Shown here: piece after piece, positions 7,371-17,212 of the stretch | Numbering within the stretch: position 1 is the first letter of the stretch | How the letters are laid out: each line of letters starts with the position of its first letter | Source: Pseudoxanthomonas daejeonensis | Lineage (GTDB): Bacteria; Pseudomonadota; Gammaproteobacteria; Xanthomonadales; Xanthomonadaceae | DNA: 64,000 nt | Direction: 5' to 3' | Assembly: GCF_010093205.1 (NCBI RefSeq) | Contig: NZ_PDWN01000005.1 | Coordinates: 124,001-188,000 of the forward strand | Made by a program: the position numbers and the translations under genes | Notes under the pieces: model-generated | What the model was told of the DNA's origin: nothing | The model's database searches: none | The model's input: only the letters and a program-made list of their open reading frames with translations

Positions 7371-8768
7371 TCATTCCGCAAGCTGGGCCACGAAGCGTCG
7401 CGGCGCGCCATCGAAGCCGCCATTGGACATGAACACCACATGGTCGCCCGGCTGCACCGTGCCGCGCAGCGCCTCGAGCAGCGCGTCCGTATCGGCCGCG
7501 GTGCGCGCGTCACCCCTGACCGCGGCGACCACGCGGCCGGCATCCCAGGCCAGTTCGGGCCGGTGCAGGAACACCACCGCGTCGGCGAGGTCCAGCGACG
7601 GCGCCAGCGCCTCGGCATGTGCGCCCAGCCGCATCGAATTGCTGCGCGGCTCCATCGCCACCACGATCCGCGCCGTGCCCACCCGCGCCCGCAGGCCTTC
7701 GAGCGTGGTGCGGATCGCGGTGGGGTGATGGGCGAAATCGTCGTATACGGTGACCCCGCCCTGCGTGCCGAGCACCTCCAGGCGCCGCTTCACGCTCTGG
7801 AAACCGGCCAGCGCGGGAATCACCTGCGCGGCGTCCACGCCGACCGCATGCGCCGCGGCCAGCGCGGCGAGCGCGTTCATCACGTTGTGCCGGCCGACCA
7901 GCGGCCAGCGCAGCGTGCCGACCTCCTGCCCGCGATGCACGACCACGAAAGCGCTGCCATCGGCCTGCAGCAGTCGCGCGCTCCAGTCGAAGCCGGCGCC
8001 ACCCTCGGCGCGCGTAACCGCCACCGCCGCGCCTTCGACGCCGAAGGTTTCCACCGGCGTCCAGCAGCCCATCGCCAGCACCTGCGCAAGGTGCGCATCC
8101 TCGCCATTGACGACCAGCCGGCCGGCGCGCGGCACGATGCGCACGAGGTGGTGGAACTGGCGCTGGATCGCGGCCAGGTCCGGGAAGATGTCGGCGTGGT
8201 CGTATTCGAGGTTGTTGAGGATGGCCACCGTCGGCCGGTAGTGGACGAACTTGCTGCGCTTGTCGAAGAACGCGGTGTCGTACTCGTCGGCCTCGACCAC
8301 GAATTCGCGCCCGCTGCCCAGCCGCGCCGACGTGCCGAAATCCTCGGCCACGCCGCCGATCAGGAAGCCCGGGTCGCGACCGGCCGCCTGCAGCAGGAAG
8401 GCCAGGATGGTCGTGGTGGTGGTCTTTCCATGGGTACCGGCGACCGCCAGCGTGGTGCGCCCGGGCAGCACGCGTTCGGCCAGCCACTGAGCGCCGGAGG
8501 TGTAGCGCCGGCCGTCGTCCAGCACCTGCTCCACCGCCGGGTTGCCACGCGACAGCGCATTGCCGATGACGACCTCGTCCGCATCGGCGGAGATGTTGCC
8601 GGCCAGGTAGCCCTGCCGCAGTCCGATGCCCAGCTTCTCCAGCTGGGTCGACATGGGCGGATATACCGCCTGGTCGCTACCCTCGACGGTGAAGCCCTGT
8701 TCGCGTGCCAGCGCGGCCACGCCGCCCATGAAGGTTCCGGCGATGCCGAGGATATGGATCTTGCTCAT
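7371..8768 (-). CDS. mpl: UDP-N-acetylmuramate:L-Ala-gamma-D-Glu-meso-DAP ligase
   Basis: A 465-residue Mur-ligase family enzyme that reattaches recycled murein tripeptide to UDP-MurNAc in the cytosol. The N terminus HILGIAGTFMGGVAALA is the Mpl version of the MurC fold. The ATP-binding P-loop GTHGKTTTT is at 111-119, ADEYDTAFFDKR and NNLEYDHADIF follow, and YDDFAHHPTAI is the C-terminal domain motif. SDQAVYPPMSTQLEKLGI distinguishes Mpl from MurC. I start it at the ATG at 8766-8768 rather than six codons upstream, since it begins exactly on the first beta strand. It lies downstream of adk but behind a strong terminator. Confidence 0.93.
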   Translation of the reverse strand: MSKIHILGIAGTFMGGVAALAREQGFTVEGSDQAVYPPMSTQLEKLGIGLRQGYLAGNISADADEVVIGNALSRGNPAVEQVLDDGRRYTSGAQWLAERVLPGRTTLAVAGTHGKTTTTTILAFLLQAAGRDPGFLIGGVAEDFGTSARLGSGREFVVEADEYDTAFFDKRSKFVHYRPTVAILNNLEYDHADIFPDLAAIQRQFHHLVRIVPRAGRLVVNGEDAHLAQVLAMGCWTPVETFGVEGAAVAVTRAEGGAGFDWSARLLQADGSAFVVVHRGQEVGTLRWPLVGRHNVMNALAALAAAHAVGVDAAQVIPALAGFQSVKRRLEVLGTQGGVTVYDDFAHHPTAIRTTLEGLRARVGTARIVVAMEPRSNSMRLGAHAEALAPSLDLADAVVFLHRPELAWDAGRVVAAVRGDARTAADTDALLEALRGTVQPGDHVVFMSNGGFDGAPRRFVAQLAE

Positions 8769-8852
8769 GCGCCGATTGTCGCCCAAGCGCCGCGATTTTG
8801 GGTGTCCGCCGTCGCGATCCGCACCATTGGCGGGCGCGCGCGTCGCCCCGCC

Positions 8853-8890
8853 AAAGAAAAACGCGCGCCACCTCGAGGCGACGCGCGTTT
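8853..8890 (-). terminator. Rho-independent terminator of adk
   Basis: Read leftward from the adk stop, a GC-rich stem (arms 8877-8890 and about 8858-8872, with AAACGCGCG opposite CGCGCGTTT) is followed by a T-rich run (complement of 8853-8861). It lies 20 bp after the adk stop codon and separates adk from mpl. Confidence 0.85.
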
Positions 8891-8910
8891 CCGGGTACGA
8901 CCGCGGCCGG

Positions 8911-9477
8911 TCAGGCCTTCTTCAACGCCGCCAGTACGCGCGCGGTGATCTCGTCCATGTTGCCGACCCCGTCGATCGCGGTCAGCGTGCCCCGGTCCGC
9001 GTAGAAGCCGATCACCGGAGCGGTCGAGTCGTTGTAGACCTGCAGGCGCTTGCGCACCGATTCGGGATTGTCGTCGGCGCGACCTTCGGCCTGCGCTCGG
9101 CCGGCGATGCGCTCGACCAGCAGGTCGGTGGCCACGTCCAGCTGCACCACTGCGTCCAGCGGCTGGCCGATCTTGGCCAGCAGCCCGTCCAGCGCGCCGG
9201 CCTGGGTCAGGTTGCGCGGATAGCCGTCGAGGATGAAGCCGCGCTCCACGTCGTCGCGGCCCAGCCGCGATTCGAGCATGCCCAGCAGGATTTCGTCGGA
9301 GACGAGGTCGCCGCGTGCCATCACTTCCTTGGCCTGCAGCCCCAGCGGGGTGCCGGCGGCCACTTCGGCGCGCAGCAGGTCGCCGGTGGAGATGTGGGGG
9401 ACGCCGAGCGTCTCCTTGAGGCGCGCCGCCTGCGTTCCCTTGCCCGAACCGGGCGGGCCCAGTAGTACCAGTCGCAT
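8911..9477 (-). CDS. adk: Adenylate kinase (short-LID type)
   Basis: A 188-residue nucleoside monophosphate kinase (AMP + ATP to 2 ADP). The P-loop GPPGSGKGTQ is at 7-16, the AMP-binding STGDLLR at 30-36 and the family motif DGYPRN at 84-89. The LID is the short version (GRADDNPE), giving about 188 instead of about 214 residues, as in other xanthomonads and Gram-positive-like short forms. The start ATG at 9475-9477 has a good GGGAG ribosome binding site. The open frame continues 22 codons upstream without conserved sequence. The gene is divergent from pfp. Confidence 0.95.
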   Translation of the reverse strand: MRLVLLGPPGSGKGTQAARLKETLGVPHISTGDLLRAEVAAGTPLGLQAKEVMARGDLVSDEILLGMLESRLGRDDVERGFILDGYPRNLTQAGALDGLLAKIGQPLDAVVQLDVATDLLVERIAGRAQAEGRADDNPESVRKRLQVYNDSTAPVIGFYADRGTLTAIDGVGNMDEITARVLAALKKA

Positions 9478-9623
9478 CGATTGCTCCCAGAAGAAATGTC
9501 CCGTGGCGGCCGGTGGCGCTAGACTTTCGTCCTGCGCCCGCATTGCACCGCACCATTCCAGTGCAGCTTACCGCATCCGCGGCGCTGTCCCCAAAAATGT
9601 CCCGCCTCCGAGGAACCCGATCC

Positions 9624-10889
9624 ATGCCCAAGGCCACGCAAGGCACCCTGCTCTACGCCCAGTCCGGCGGCGTCACCGCCGTCATCAACGCCACGGCCAG
9701 CGGGGTCATCAGCGAGGCGCGGGCCCGCGGGGTCAAGGTGCTCGCCGCGCGCAACGGGATCCTCGGCGCGCTGCGCGAGGAGCTGGTGGACACCTCGAAG
9801 GAGTCGGCCGCCGCGATCGCCGCGCTGGCCCACACCCCGGGCGGGGCGTTCGGGTCTTGCCGCTACAAGCTCAAGTCGGTCGAGGCCGACCGGGCCAGGT
9901 ACGAGCGGCTGCTGGACGTGCTGCGCGCCCACGACGTGCGCTGGTTCCTCTACAACGGCGGCAACGATTCGGCCGACACCGCATGGAAGGTCTCGCAGCT
10001 GGCGGCCGAATTCGGCTATCCGCTGACCTGCATTGGCGTGCCCAAGACCATCGACAACGACCTGGCCGTGACCGACACCTGCCCGGGTTTCGGCTCGGCC
10101 GCCAAGTACACCGCCGTGTCGGTGCGCGAGGCCGCGCTGGACGTGGCCGCCATGGCCGAGACCTCGACCAAGGTCTTCGTCTACGAGGCGATGGGCCGCC
10201 ATGCCGGCTGGCTGGCCGCCGCCGCCGGCCTGGCCGGGCAGTCGCCGGACGAGGCGCCACAGATCATCCTGTTCCCCGAGCGCGCCTACGACGAAGCCGC
10301 CTTCCTGGCCCAGGTCGACAAGGTGGTGAAGAAGGTCGGCTGGTGCGTGGTCGTGGCCAGCGAGGGTATCCGCACCGCCGACGGCAAGTTCGTCGCCGAC
10401 GCCGGCGGCGGCAAGGATGCGTTCGGCCATGCCCAGCTCGGCGGCGTTTCCTCGTACCTGGCCGGCAAGGTAAAAGACCAGCTCGGTTACAAGGTCCACT
10501 GGACCCTGCCCGACTACCTGCAGCGCTCGGCGCGCCATGTCGCCTCCAAGACCGACTGGGGGCAGGCGCAGGCGGTCGGCAAGGCCGCGGTCCAGTACGC
10601 GCTCAAGGGCATGAACTCGGTGATGCCGGTGATCGTGCGCAGTTCCAGCGCGCCGTACCGCTGGAAGATCGAGCCGGCGCCGCTGCACAAGGTCGCCAAC
10701 CACGAGAAGACCATGCCGGCGAGCTTCATCCGCAAGGACGGCTTCGGCATCACGGCGAAGGCACGTGAGTACCTGCAGCCGCTGATCCAGGGCGAGGCGC
10801 CGCTGCCCTGGGGTCGCGACGGCCTGCCCAAGTACGTGACCCTGAAGAACGTGGCGGTGAAGAAGAAGCTGCCGGCCTGGGAAGGCTGA
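9624..10889 (+). CDS. pfp: Pyrophosphate-dependent 6-phosphofructokinase
   Basis: A 421-residue phosphofructokinase. The GGND motif (112-115, YNGGNDSADT) has Asp where ATP-dependent enzymes have Gly, which with PKTIDNDLAVTDT (140-152) marks PPi as phosphoryl donor. MGRHAGWLAAA binds fructose 6-phosphate. The reaction is reversible, so it serves glycolysis and gluconeogenesis; in Xanthomonas such an enzyme replaces classical PFK. The start ATG at 9624 has a GAGG box about 11 nt upstream; the in-frame stretch before it is not family-like. It is divergent from adk and four bases ahead of the AraC gene. hppA and ppa, both acting on PPi, lie 3-7 kb downstream. Confidence 0.95.
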   Translation: MPKATQGTLLYAQSGGVTAVINATASGVISEARARGVKVLAARNGILGALREELVDTSKESAAAIAALAHTPGGAFGSCRYKLKSVEADRARYERLLDVLRAHDVRWFLYNGGNDSADTAWKVSQLAAEFGYPLTCIGVPKTIDNDLAVTDTCPGFGSAAKYTAVSVREAALDVAAMAETSTKVFVYEAMGRHAGWLAAAAGLAGQSPDEAPQIILFPERAYDEAAFLAQVDKVVKKVGWCVVVASEGIRTADGKFVADAGGGKDAFGHAQLGGVSSYLAGKVKDQLGYKVHWTLPDYLQRSARHVASKTDWGQAQAVGKAAVQYALKGMNSVMPVIVRSSSAPYRWKIEPAPLHKVANHEKTMPASFIRKDGFGITAKAREYLQPLIQGEAPLPWGRDGLPKYVTLKNVAVKKKLPAWEG

Positions 10890-10893
10890 TGGC

Positions 10894-11685
10894 ATGACCG
10901 CGCGCGCGCCGCTGCCGGCCGCTTTGCGGCCGTACGTCGGCAACCTGTGGGTCGGCCAGTCGACCCGCGCGCGGCGCGAACACGTCATTCCTTCCGGCGA
11001 GATGCACCTGGCGGTGCGCATCGACGGACCAGCCTTGCGGCTGTACGCCAGCCGCGACGACGAGGAAGGCGAAGCGGTCGCCGCGGCGGTGGTCTGCGGC
11101 GCACGCAGCCGTTACTACGCCAAGCGCGCCGAGCCGTGCTGCACGGTCGGCGCGCAGTTGCTGCCGGGCGCGTCGCAGGCGCTGTTCGGCGTGCCGGCCA
11201 CGGCGATCGCCGAACGGCACGCGCCCCTGCGCGAATTCTGGGGCGATGCGGTCGATGCGTTGCAGCGCGAGCTTGCGGCCACGACCACGCCGGAAGCGCG
11301 CCTGCACGCGCTCGAAAGCACCCTGCTCGCCCAGCTGCGGCCGGTCGAGCCGCTGCCGTCGCATGTCACCCGTGCCATTGCCGGGCTCGACGAAGGCGAG
11401 GACCTGCACGTGCTGCTGGCCGGCGCCGGGTGCAGCCACCGCCACTTCATCGCCCGCTTCCGCGATGCGACCGGCCTGGCGCCCAAGCGCTACGCGCGGC
11501 TGCGCCGCTTCCAGCGCGTGCTGGCGCAGCTGGACCTCGAAGGCACGGACTGGGGCACGCTGGCACTGGATCACGGCTATTGCGACCAGGCGCACCTGGC
11601 GCGCGACTTCCGCGAATTCGCAGGGCTGCCCGCGCGTGCCTACGAGCGCGCACGCCTGCACCCGCGCCACGTGCTTACCGGCTGA
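10894..11685 (+). CDS. AraC-family transcriptional regulator
   Basis: A 263-residue protein whose last 90 or so residues form the double helix-turn-helix of the AraC/XylS family: HFIARFRDATGLAPKRYARL, then GTLALDHGYCDQAHLARDF and REFAGLPARAY. The N-terminal part (ALRPYVGNLWVG, VIPSGEMHLAVRI) looks like the DUF6597 sensor domain often fused to this HTH. It starts four bases after the pfp stop codon, so it probably shares the pfp transcript; the effector is unknown. Target genes could be the adjacent VOC gene, as such pairs are common, but no operator was identified. Confidence 0.88.
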   Translation: MTARAPLPAALRPYVGNLWVGQSTRARREHVIPSGEMHLAVRIDGPALRLYASRDDEEGEAVAAAVVCGARSRYYAKRAEPCCTVGAQLLPGASQALFGVPATAIAERHAPLREFWGDAVDALQRELAATTTPEARLHALESTLLAQLRPVEPLPSHVTRAIAGLDEGEDLHVLLAGAGCSHRHFIARFRDATGLAPKRYARLRRFQRVLAQLDLEGTDWGTLALDHGYCDQAHLARDFREFAGLPARAYERARLHPRHVLTG

Positions 11686-11759
11686 GCCGGTCAGTTTTTT
11701 CCAAGACCGCCGGCCTGCACGGCCGCATCCTGCGCGCACCACCACCGGAGTTGATCGCC

Positions 11760-12203
11760 ATGGCCAGCCGTGAACTGTTCGCCTACCTGTGCGTCGCCGA
11801 CGCAGCGCGCGCCATCGCGTTCTACCGGGAAGCCTTCGATGCGACCGAGATGTTTCGCCTGGTCGAGCCGGGTGGCCGCATCGGCCACGCCGAAGTCGAT
11901 TTCGGTGGCACCACGCTGATGCTCTGCGAAGAATTCCCGGAACTGGGCATCCGCCGCCCCGACCCGTCCCATGGTCACAGCGCCACCCTGCACCTGCATG
12001 TCGACGATGCCGACACGACCATCCGCCGCGCGATCGCCGCCGGCGCCACCCTGGAACGCGCCGCGAGCGACGCGTTCTACGGCGAACGCTCCGGCGTGGT
12101 CATCGACCCCTGTGGCCACCGCTGGAGCATCGGCCACAGCATCGAGGACGTGACCCCGGAGGAAATGCAGCGGCGCTATGCGGCGCTGATGGCGCAGGGC
12201 TGA
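11760..12203 (+). CDS. VOC (glyoxalase/bleomycin-resistance-like) family protein
   Basis: A 147-residue vicinal-oxygen-chelate protein with two beta-alpha-beta-beta-beta modules: YLCVADAARAIAFYREAF at the N terminus and TLHLHVDDADTTIRRAI in the middle. The ending YGERSGVVIDPCGHRWSIG is typical of PhnB/YciA-type VOC proteins with a metal-ligand Asp/His rather than the glyoxalase I set. The substrate is unknown. The ATG at 11760 follows a GGAG box by 9 nt. It is 74 bp after the AraC gene on the same strand and may be its target. Confidence 0.82.
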   Translation: MASRELFAYLCVADAARAIAFYREAFDATEMFRLVEPGGRIGHAEVDFGGTTLMLCEEFPELGIRRPDPSHGHSATLHLHVDDADTTIRRAIAAGATLERAASDAFYGERSGVVIDPCGHRWSIGHSIEDVTPEEMQRRYAALMAQG

Positions 12204-12311
12204 GGCCACCGCCCTCCTCTTCCTCTCCGCGCCTGGTTGCCACCCCTTCTTGAGGTCACCCCCCTTTCCAACGACGGCAACAATGCACTAGCGTTGGCCT
12301 GGGGAGCACAT

Positions 12312-12372
12312 GCATATCCGCGAAAGTCGGATGCGTGGGTGCAGCAACGACGGACGCTGTCCCGAAGACAGC
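12312..12372 (+). promoter_or_regulatory. Structured 5' leader ahead of the secreted protein gene
   Basis: Two short hairpins can be drawn upstream of the ATG at 12396: a stem between GCATATCCG and CGGATGC (12312-12334), and GCTGTC/GACAGC (12356-12361 with 12367-12372) with a 5-nt loop, just before the AGGGGG ribosome binding site. No known riboswitch motif was recognised, so this is only a description of structure. Confidence 0.3.
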
Positions 12373-12395
12373 ACGTTTCAGGGGGAAAACCGAAG

Positions 12396-13349
12396 ATGAT
12401 CAAGGCTGCATGGGGAGCCGGCTTGTTGCTGTGTGCTGCAACGGCTTCCGCGAAAGAGAAACCCATCGCGCTGTCCGAATTGGACGCCGCCACCCTCCAG
12501 GGCAAGACCATCGCGCTGACCGTGCATGAGCGCCCCTCCTTTATCGCTTTTACGGCCGGCAAGGCGACACTCGGCCTGCTTGGGACGGCAGCGATGGTCT
12601 CTGCCGGCAACAACATCGTCGACGAGAACGGCGTGGAAGACCCCGCCATCCTGGTCCGCAGGCAGCTGGCCCAGGCGCTGGCCGACCGTTATGGCGCCAT
12701 CGTGTTGGAGCCAGATGCGGTGGCCAGCAAGGCCAAGAAGCCGAAGGACCTCGCAGCCCTGCACCCCGAAGCGGACTTCGTTTTCGATGTCCGCTCGGCG
12801 GGTTGGCAGTTCATCTATTTCCCGAGCAACTGGGACAATTACTGGATGGGCTACAACGTCCAGACGCAGCTGATCGATACAAGGACCGGCCGCCCTCTCG
12901 CCAGCATGGCTTGCGGCGCGCACACCAAGGAGCACGCCAATCCGCCCAGCCGCGACCAGTTGCTGGAGCAGGAGGCGCGACTGCTAAAGGACGTGACGCA
13001 GCATCTGGGATGGACCTGCGTCCATGTTCTCGCCAAGGAGCAGTATGGCCTGTTGCCGGAGCAAGTCGCGGCAATTCCCGCGCAGTACGTGGACCCGTTG
13101 TCGCCAGCACCGCCTGGTGATGTGGCGGATCGCGCCGTCGAACCGGTGGCCGGAGCGCCGGCAGAGGTCGCCATCGCAACCGGTCCCACCGGCATGTCGG
13201 CCACGGAAGCAGCCACAAGCGAGGACCATGGACACGGCACTGCGGAAACCCCCGCAGCACCAGTGGATGCGGCGGGAACACCCCCCAATGGGGCTGCCCC
13301 ACCGGAAGTTACCGACCTGGAAGCCGGCGAGGCCACGGACGCGCTCTAG
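12396..13349 (+). CDS. Exported protein of unknown function with Ala/Pro-rich tail
   Basis: A 317-residue protein not recognised as a named family. It starts at the ATG at 12396, nine bases after an AGGGGG ribosome binding site, with a short signal peptide (MIKAAWGAGLLLCAATASA, predicted cleavage after ASA). A folded-looking part follows to about residue 225, including PEADFVFDVRSAGWQFIYF and LASMACGAHTKEH; in several bacterial unknowns such a layout reports on a lipoprotein-like envelope factor. The last 90 residues are low-complexity, rich in Ala, Pro, Glu and Thr. The gene stands alone between a VOC gene and a leftward unknown. Function is unassigned. Confidence 0.75.
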   Translation: MIKAAWGAGLLLCAATASAKEKPIALSELDAATLQGKTIALTVHERPSFIAFTAGKATLGLLGTAAMVSAGNNIVDENGVEDPAILVRRQLAQALADRYGAIVLEPDAVASKAKKPKDLAALHPEADFVFDVRSAGWQFIYFPSNWDNYWMGYNVQTQLIDTRTGRPLASMACGAHTKEHANPPSRDQLLEQEARLLKDVTQHLGWTCVHVLAKEQYGLLPEQVAAIPAQYVDPLSPAPPGDVADRAVEPVAGAPAEVAIATGPTGMSATEAATSEDHGHGTAETPAAPVDAAGTPPNGAAPPEVTDLEAGEATDAL

Positions 13350-13406
13350 TGGGTAACGCCATCTTCCGCCGCCACGCGGAGTAGGTCCGGGTGGCGGTGG
13401 CGATGG

Positions 13407-14027
13407 TCAGCGGCAGGACGCGCCGACGACTTCCATCTGCGCGCTGTACTGCGGCAGCTCGCGCATCTGCCCGGCCGCGGCCTGCTTCTGGGCATCCTGC
13501 AGGTAGATGCGCACCTGGCCCTGGCCGTCGCGGGCGAGGTCCTGCGCCACCGGCTTGCGCCACACGCGGACCACGGCCTGCCGCGAGGGGCAGCTGGCGT
13601 CGGGGATCCGGGTGAGGGTGTTGAGGATCCACCCGCTGGCCTGCGAAGGCCTGGCTTGCGCCGCTTCCACGTAACGGGCACGCGGCTGGCAGGTGGGTGC
13701 GGTCTGCACCGCCTGCATCCGGTAGGGCTGCGCGGCATCGCCGGTGAAGACGCCCTCGAGCCGGGTGCAGGCTTCCGGGATCGTCCGCACCGAATGCAAC
13801 GCGCCCACCGCCTGCGCAGCGCCGGCCTGCTCGCGTTCGGCCTTCATGGCCTGGGCCTGCAATGGCGAAGCGACCGCGGCCACCGCCACCAGCACGGCCA
13901 GCAGCACCGCCTGGCGGAACACGTCGCCATGGCGCTGGGCCCGATCGGCGGCGGCAACGCTGACGGTACGGCCGGTGGAACTCGCGCCGGAGCGCTCTGG
14001 CGGAACGGGGATCGCGGTCACGGACAT
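13407..14027 (-). CDS. Hypothetical membrane-anchored or exported protein
   Basis: A 206-residue protein without a recognised domain. An N-terminal Ser/Thr/Pro-rich stretch (1-35) is followed by one hydrophobic segment, AVLLAVLVAVAAVASPLQAQA at about 40-60, that could be a signal anchor or a signal peptide if translation starts later. The rest contains four Cys residues (EACTRLEG, TCQPR, SCPSR, GASC), which suggests a disulfide-bonded periplasmic domain. It is convergent with the preceding gene, with 57 bp between stops, and divergent from hppA. Start choice is uncertain. Confidence 0.6.
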   Translation of the reverse strand: MSVTAIPVPPERSGASSTGRTVSVAAADRAQRHGDVFRQAVLLAVLVAVAAVASPLQAQAMKAEREQAGAAQAVGALHSVRTIPEACTRLEGVFTGDAAQPYRMQAVQTAPTCQPRARYVEAAQARPSQASGWILNTLTRIPDASCPSRQAVVRVWRKPVAQDLARDGQGQVRIYLQDAQKQAAAGQMRELPQYSAQMEVVGASCR

Positions 14028-14246
14028 CGGATTCCATGCGTGGGAATGCAGATCCTGTCACCGCCTGCATGAACGCCATGTGGCCTTCAGGCCGCTGCAG
14101 CGGGCATACTCGGGTTGCTCCAGGGATGTTGAACACGATGTGATGCGCCTCGGTTACGGGTCCGCTCCAGTGCTTCACGACTCACCCGGCGTTCCCTCCT
14201 GTTCACCCGTCCACTGGGTGGCACTTATCAACCTTGGGAGGGGTTC

Positions 14247-16274
<2,028 letters not shown>

Positions 16275-16289
16275 GTTATTGATTCTGAT

Positions 16290-16328
16290 GGAAACGAAGC
16301 CCCGGCCTGGCCGGGGCTTCGCGTTTCC
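16290..16328 (+). terminator. Probable terminator after hppA
   Basis: GAAGCCCCGGCC and GGCCGGGGCTTC pair across one T in a near-perfect GC-rich stem at 16296-16320, extended by GAAACG/CGTTTC. The downstream T-tract is weak (GCGTTTCC). It starts 16 bp after the hppA stop. Confidence 0.65.
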
Positions 16329-16373
16329 GGAGCGCCCGGCTCCCGGCTTTGTGCGGCGCAACAGGCAAAGGCG

Positions 16374-16379
16374 TAAAAT
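16374..16379 (+). promoter_or_regulatory. -10-like element upstream of ppa
   Basis: TAAAAT at 16374-16379 lies 38 bp before the ppa start. Its context, TAAAATGCCGGCC, closely resembles the one before the pcm-like gene (TAGAATGCCCGGCC). The -35 is weak (TTGTGC with a 19-bp spacer). Confidence 0.4.
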
Positions 16380-16417
16380 GCCGGCCCTCTTCAACCGCAG
16401 TTTCCACGGAGCAGCAG

Positions 16418-16951
16418 ATGGGCCTCGACCAGGTCAATTCCGGGCGCAACCCGCCGGACGAAATCAACGTCATCATCGAGATCCCGAAGGACTCCGAGCC
16501 GGTCAAGTACGAAGTGGACAAGGAAAGCGGCGCGATCTTCGTCGACCGCATCCTCTCCACGCCGATGCGCTATCCGTGCAACTACGGCTACGTGCCCAAC
16601 ACCCTGTGCGGCGACGGCGATCCGGCCGACGTGCTGGTGGTGCTGCCGCTGCCGCTGATCCCCGGCTCGGTGGTCCGCTGCCGTCCGGTCGGCGTGCTGA
16701 AGATGACCGACGAGGCCGGCGGCGACGAGAAGATCCTCGCCGTGCCCGTGTCCAAGGTGTTCTCCGGCTACGCCCACGTCGAGGATATCGACCAGGTCTC
16801 GCCGCACTGGCTCGAGCGCATCGGCCACTTCTTCGAGCACTACAAGGACCTGGAGAAGGGCAAGTGGGTCAAGCTCGATGGCTGGGGCAACGCCGTCGAG
16901 GCCAAGCAGATCCTGCGCGAATCGATGCAGCGCGCGGCCGACAAGGCCTGA
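16418..16951 (+). CDS. ppa: Inorganic pyrophosphatase (family I, soluble)
   Basis: A 177-residue cytosolic enzyme that hydrolyses PPi to two phosphates. Family I motifs are complete: EIPKDSEPVKYEVDKESG near residue 21, RYPCNYGYVPNT, the metal-binding DGDPADVLV (Asp66, 68 and 71) and DEKILAVP (Asp103). The start is the ATG at 16418 after a CGGAG box; upstream in-frame codons from 16349 lack conservation. Having hppA, ppa and pfp within 7 kb means three enzymes compete for PPi. Confidence 0.96.
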   Translation: MGLDQVNSGRNPPDEINVIIEIPKDSEPVKYEVDKESGAIFVDRILSTPMRYPCNYGYVPNTLCGDGDPADVLVVLPLPLIPGSVVRCRPVGVLKMTDEAGGDEKILAVPVSKVFSGYAHVEDIDQVSPHWLERIGHFFEHYKDLEKGKWVKLDGWGNAVEAKQILRESMQRAADKA

Positions 16952-17212
16952 TCCAGGCTGGCGGCACCGGTGCCCGCCGGTGCCGGTCCGTCAGGTTGTC
17001 GATCGACGCCTGGCGGCAAATCCCGAACGCGGCGCCGGACCCGGCACTGCGCTTCGCGGCTCAAAGCGGAACTGGCGCACAGATCCGCACGCCGGGGCGA
17101 GCGAACCGCCGCGACCGGCTCAACTTCCGGTTCCCGCGACCGATACCGGCCTACGAGCGTCCGGCATCCGTAGGGGCGCGCCAATCCCGTCTTGCCCCCC
17201 AGGGAGGTTTCC

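Noticed and set aside
12312-12334. Possible cyclic-di-GMP riboswitch (CGCGAAAGTCGG resembles part of GEMM)
   Set aside because: The remaining conserved blocks of the aptamer, including GGTAG, are missing. It is described only as a hairpin.
16957-16987. GC-rich palindrome after ppa (CACCGGTGCC/GGTGCCGG) as a terminator
   Set aside because: No T-tract and several competing pairings; evidence is too thin to list as a feature.
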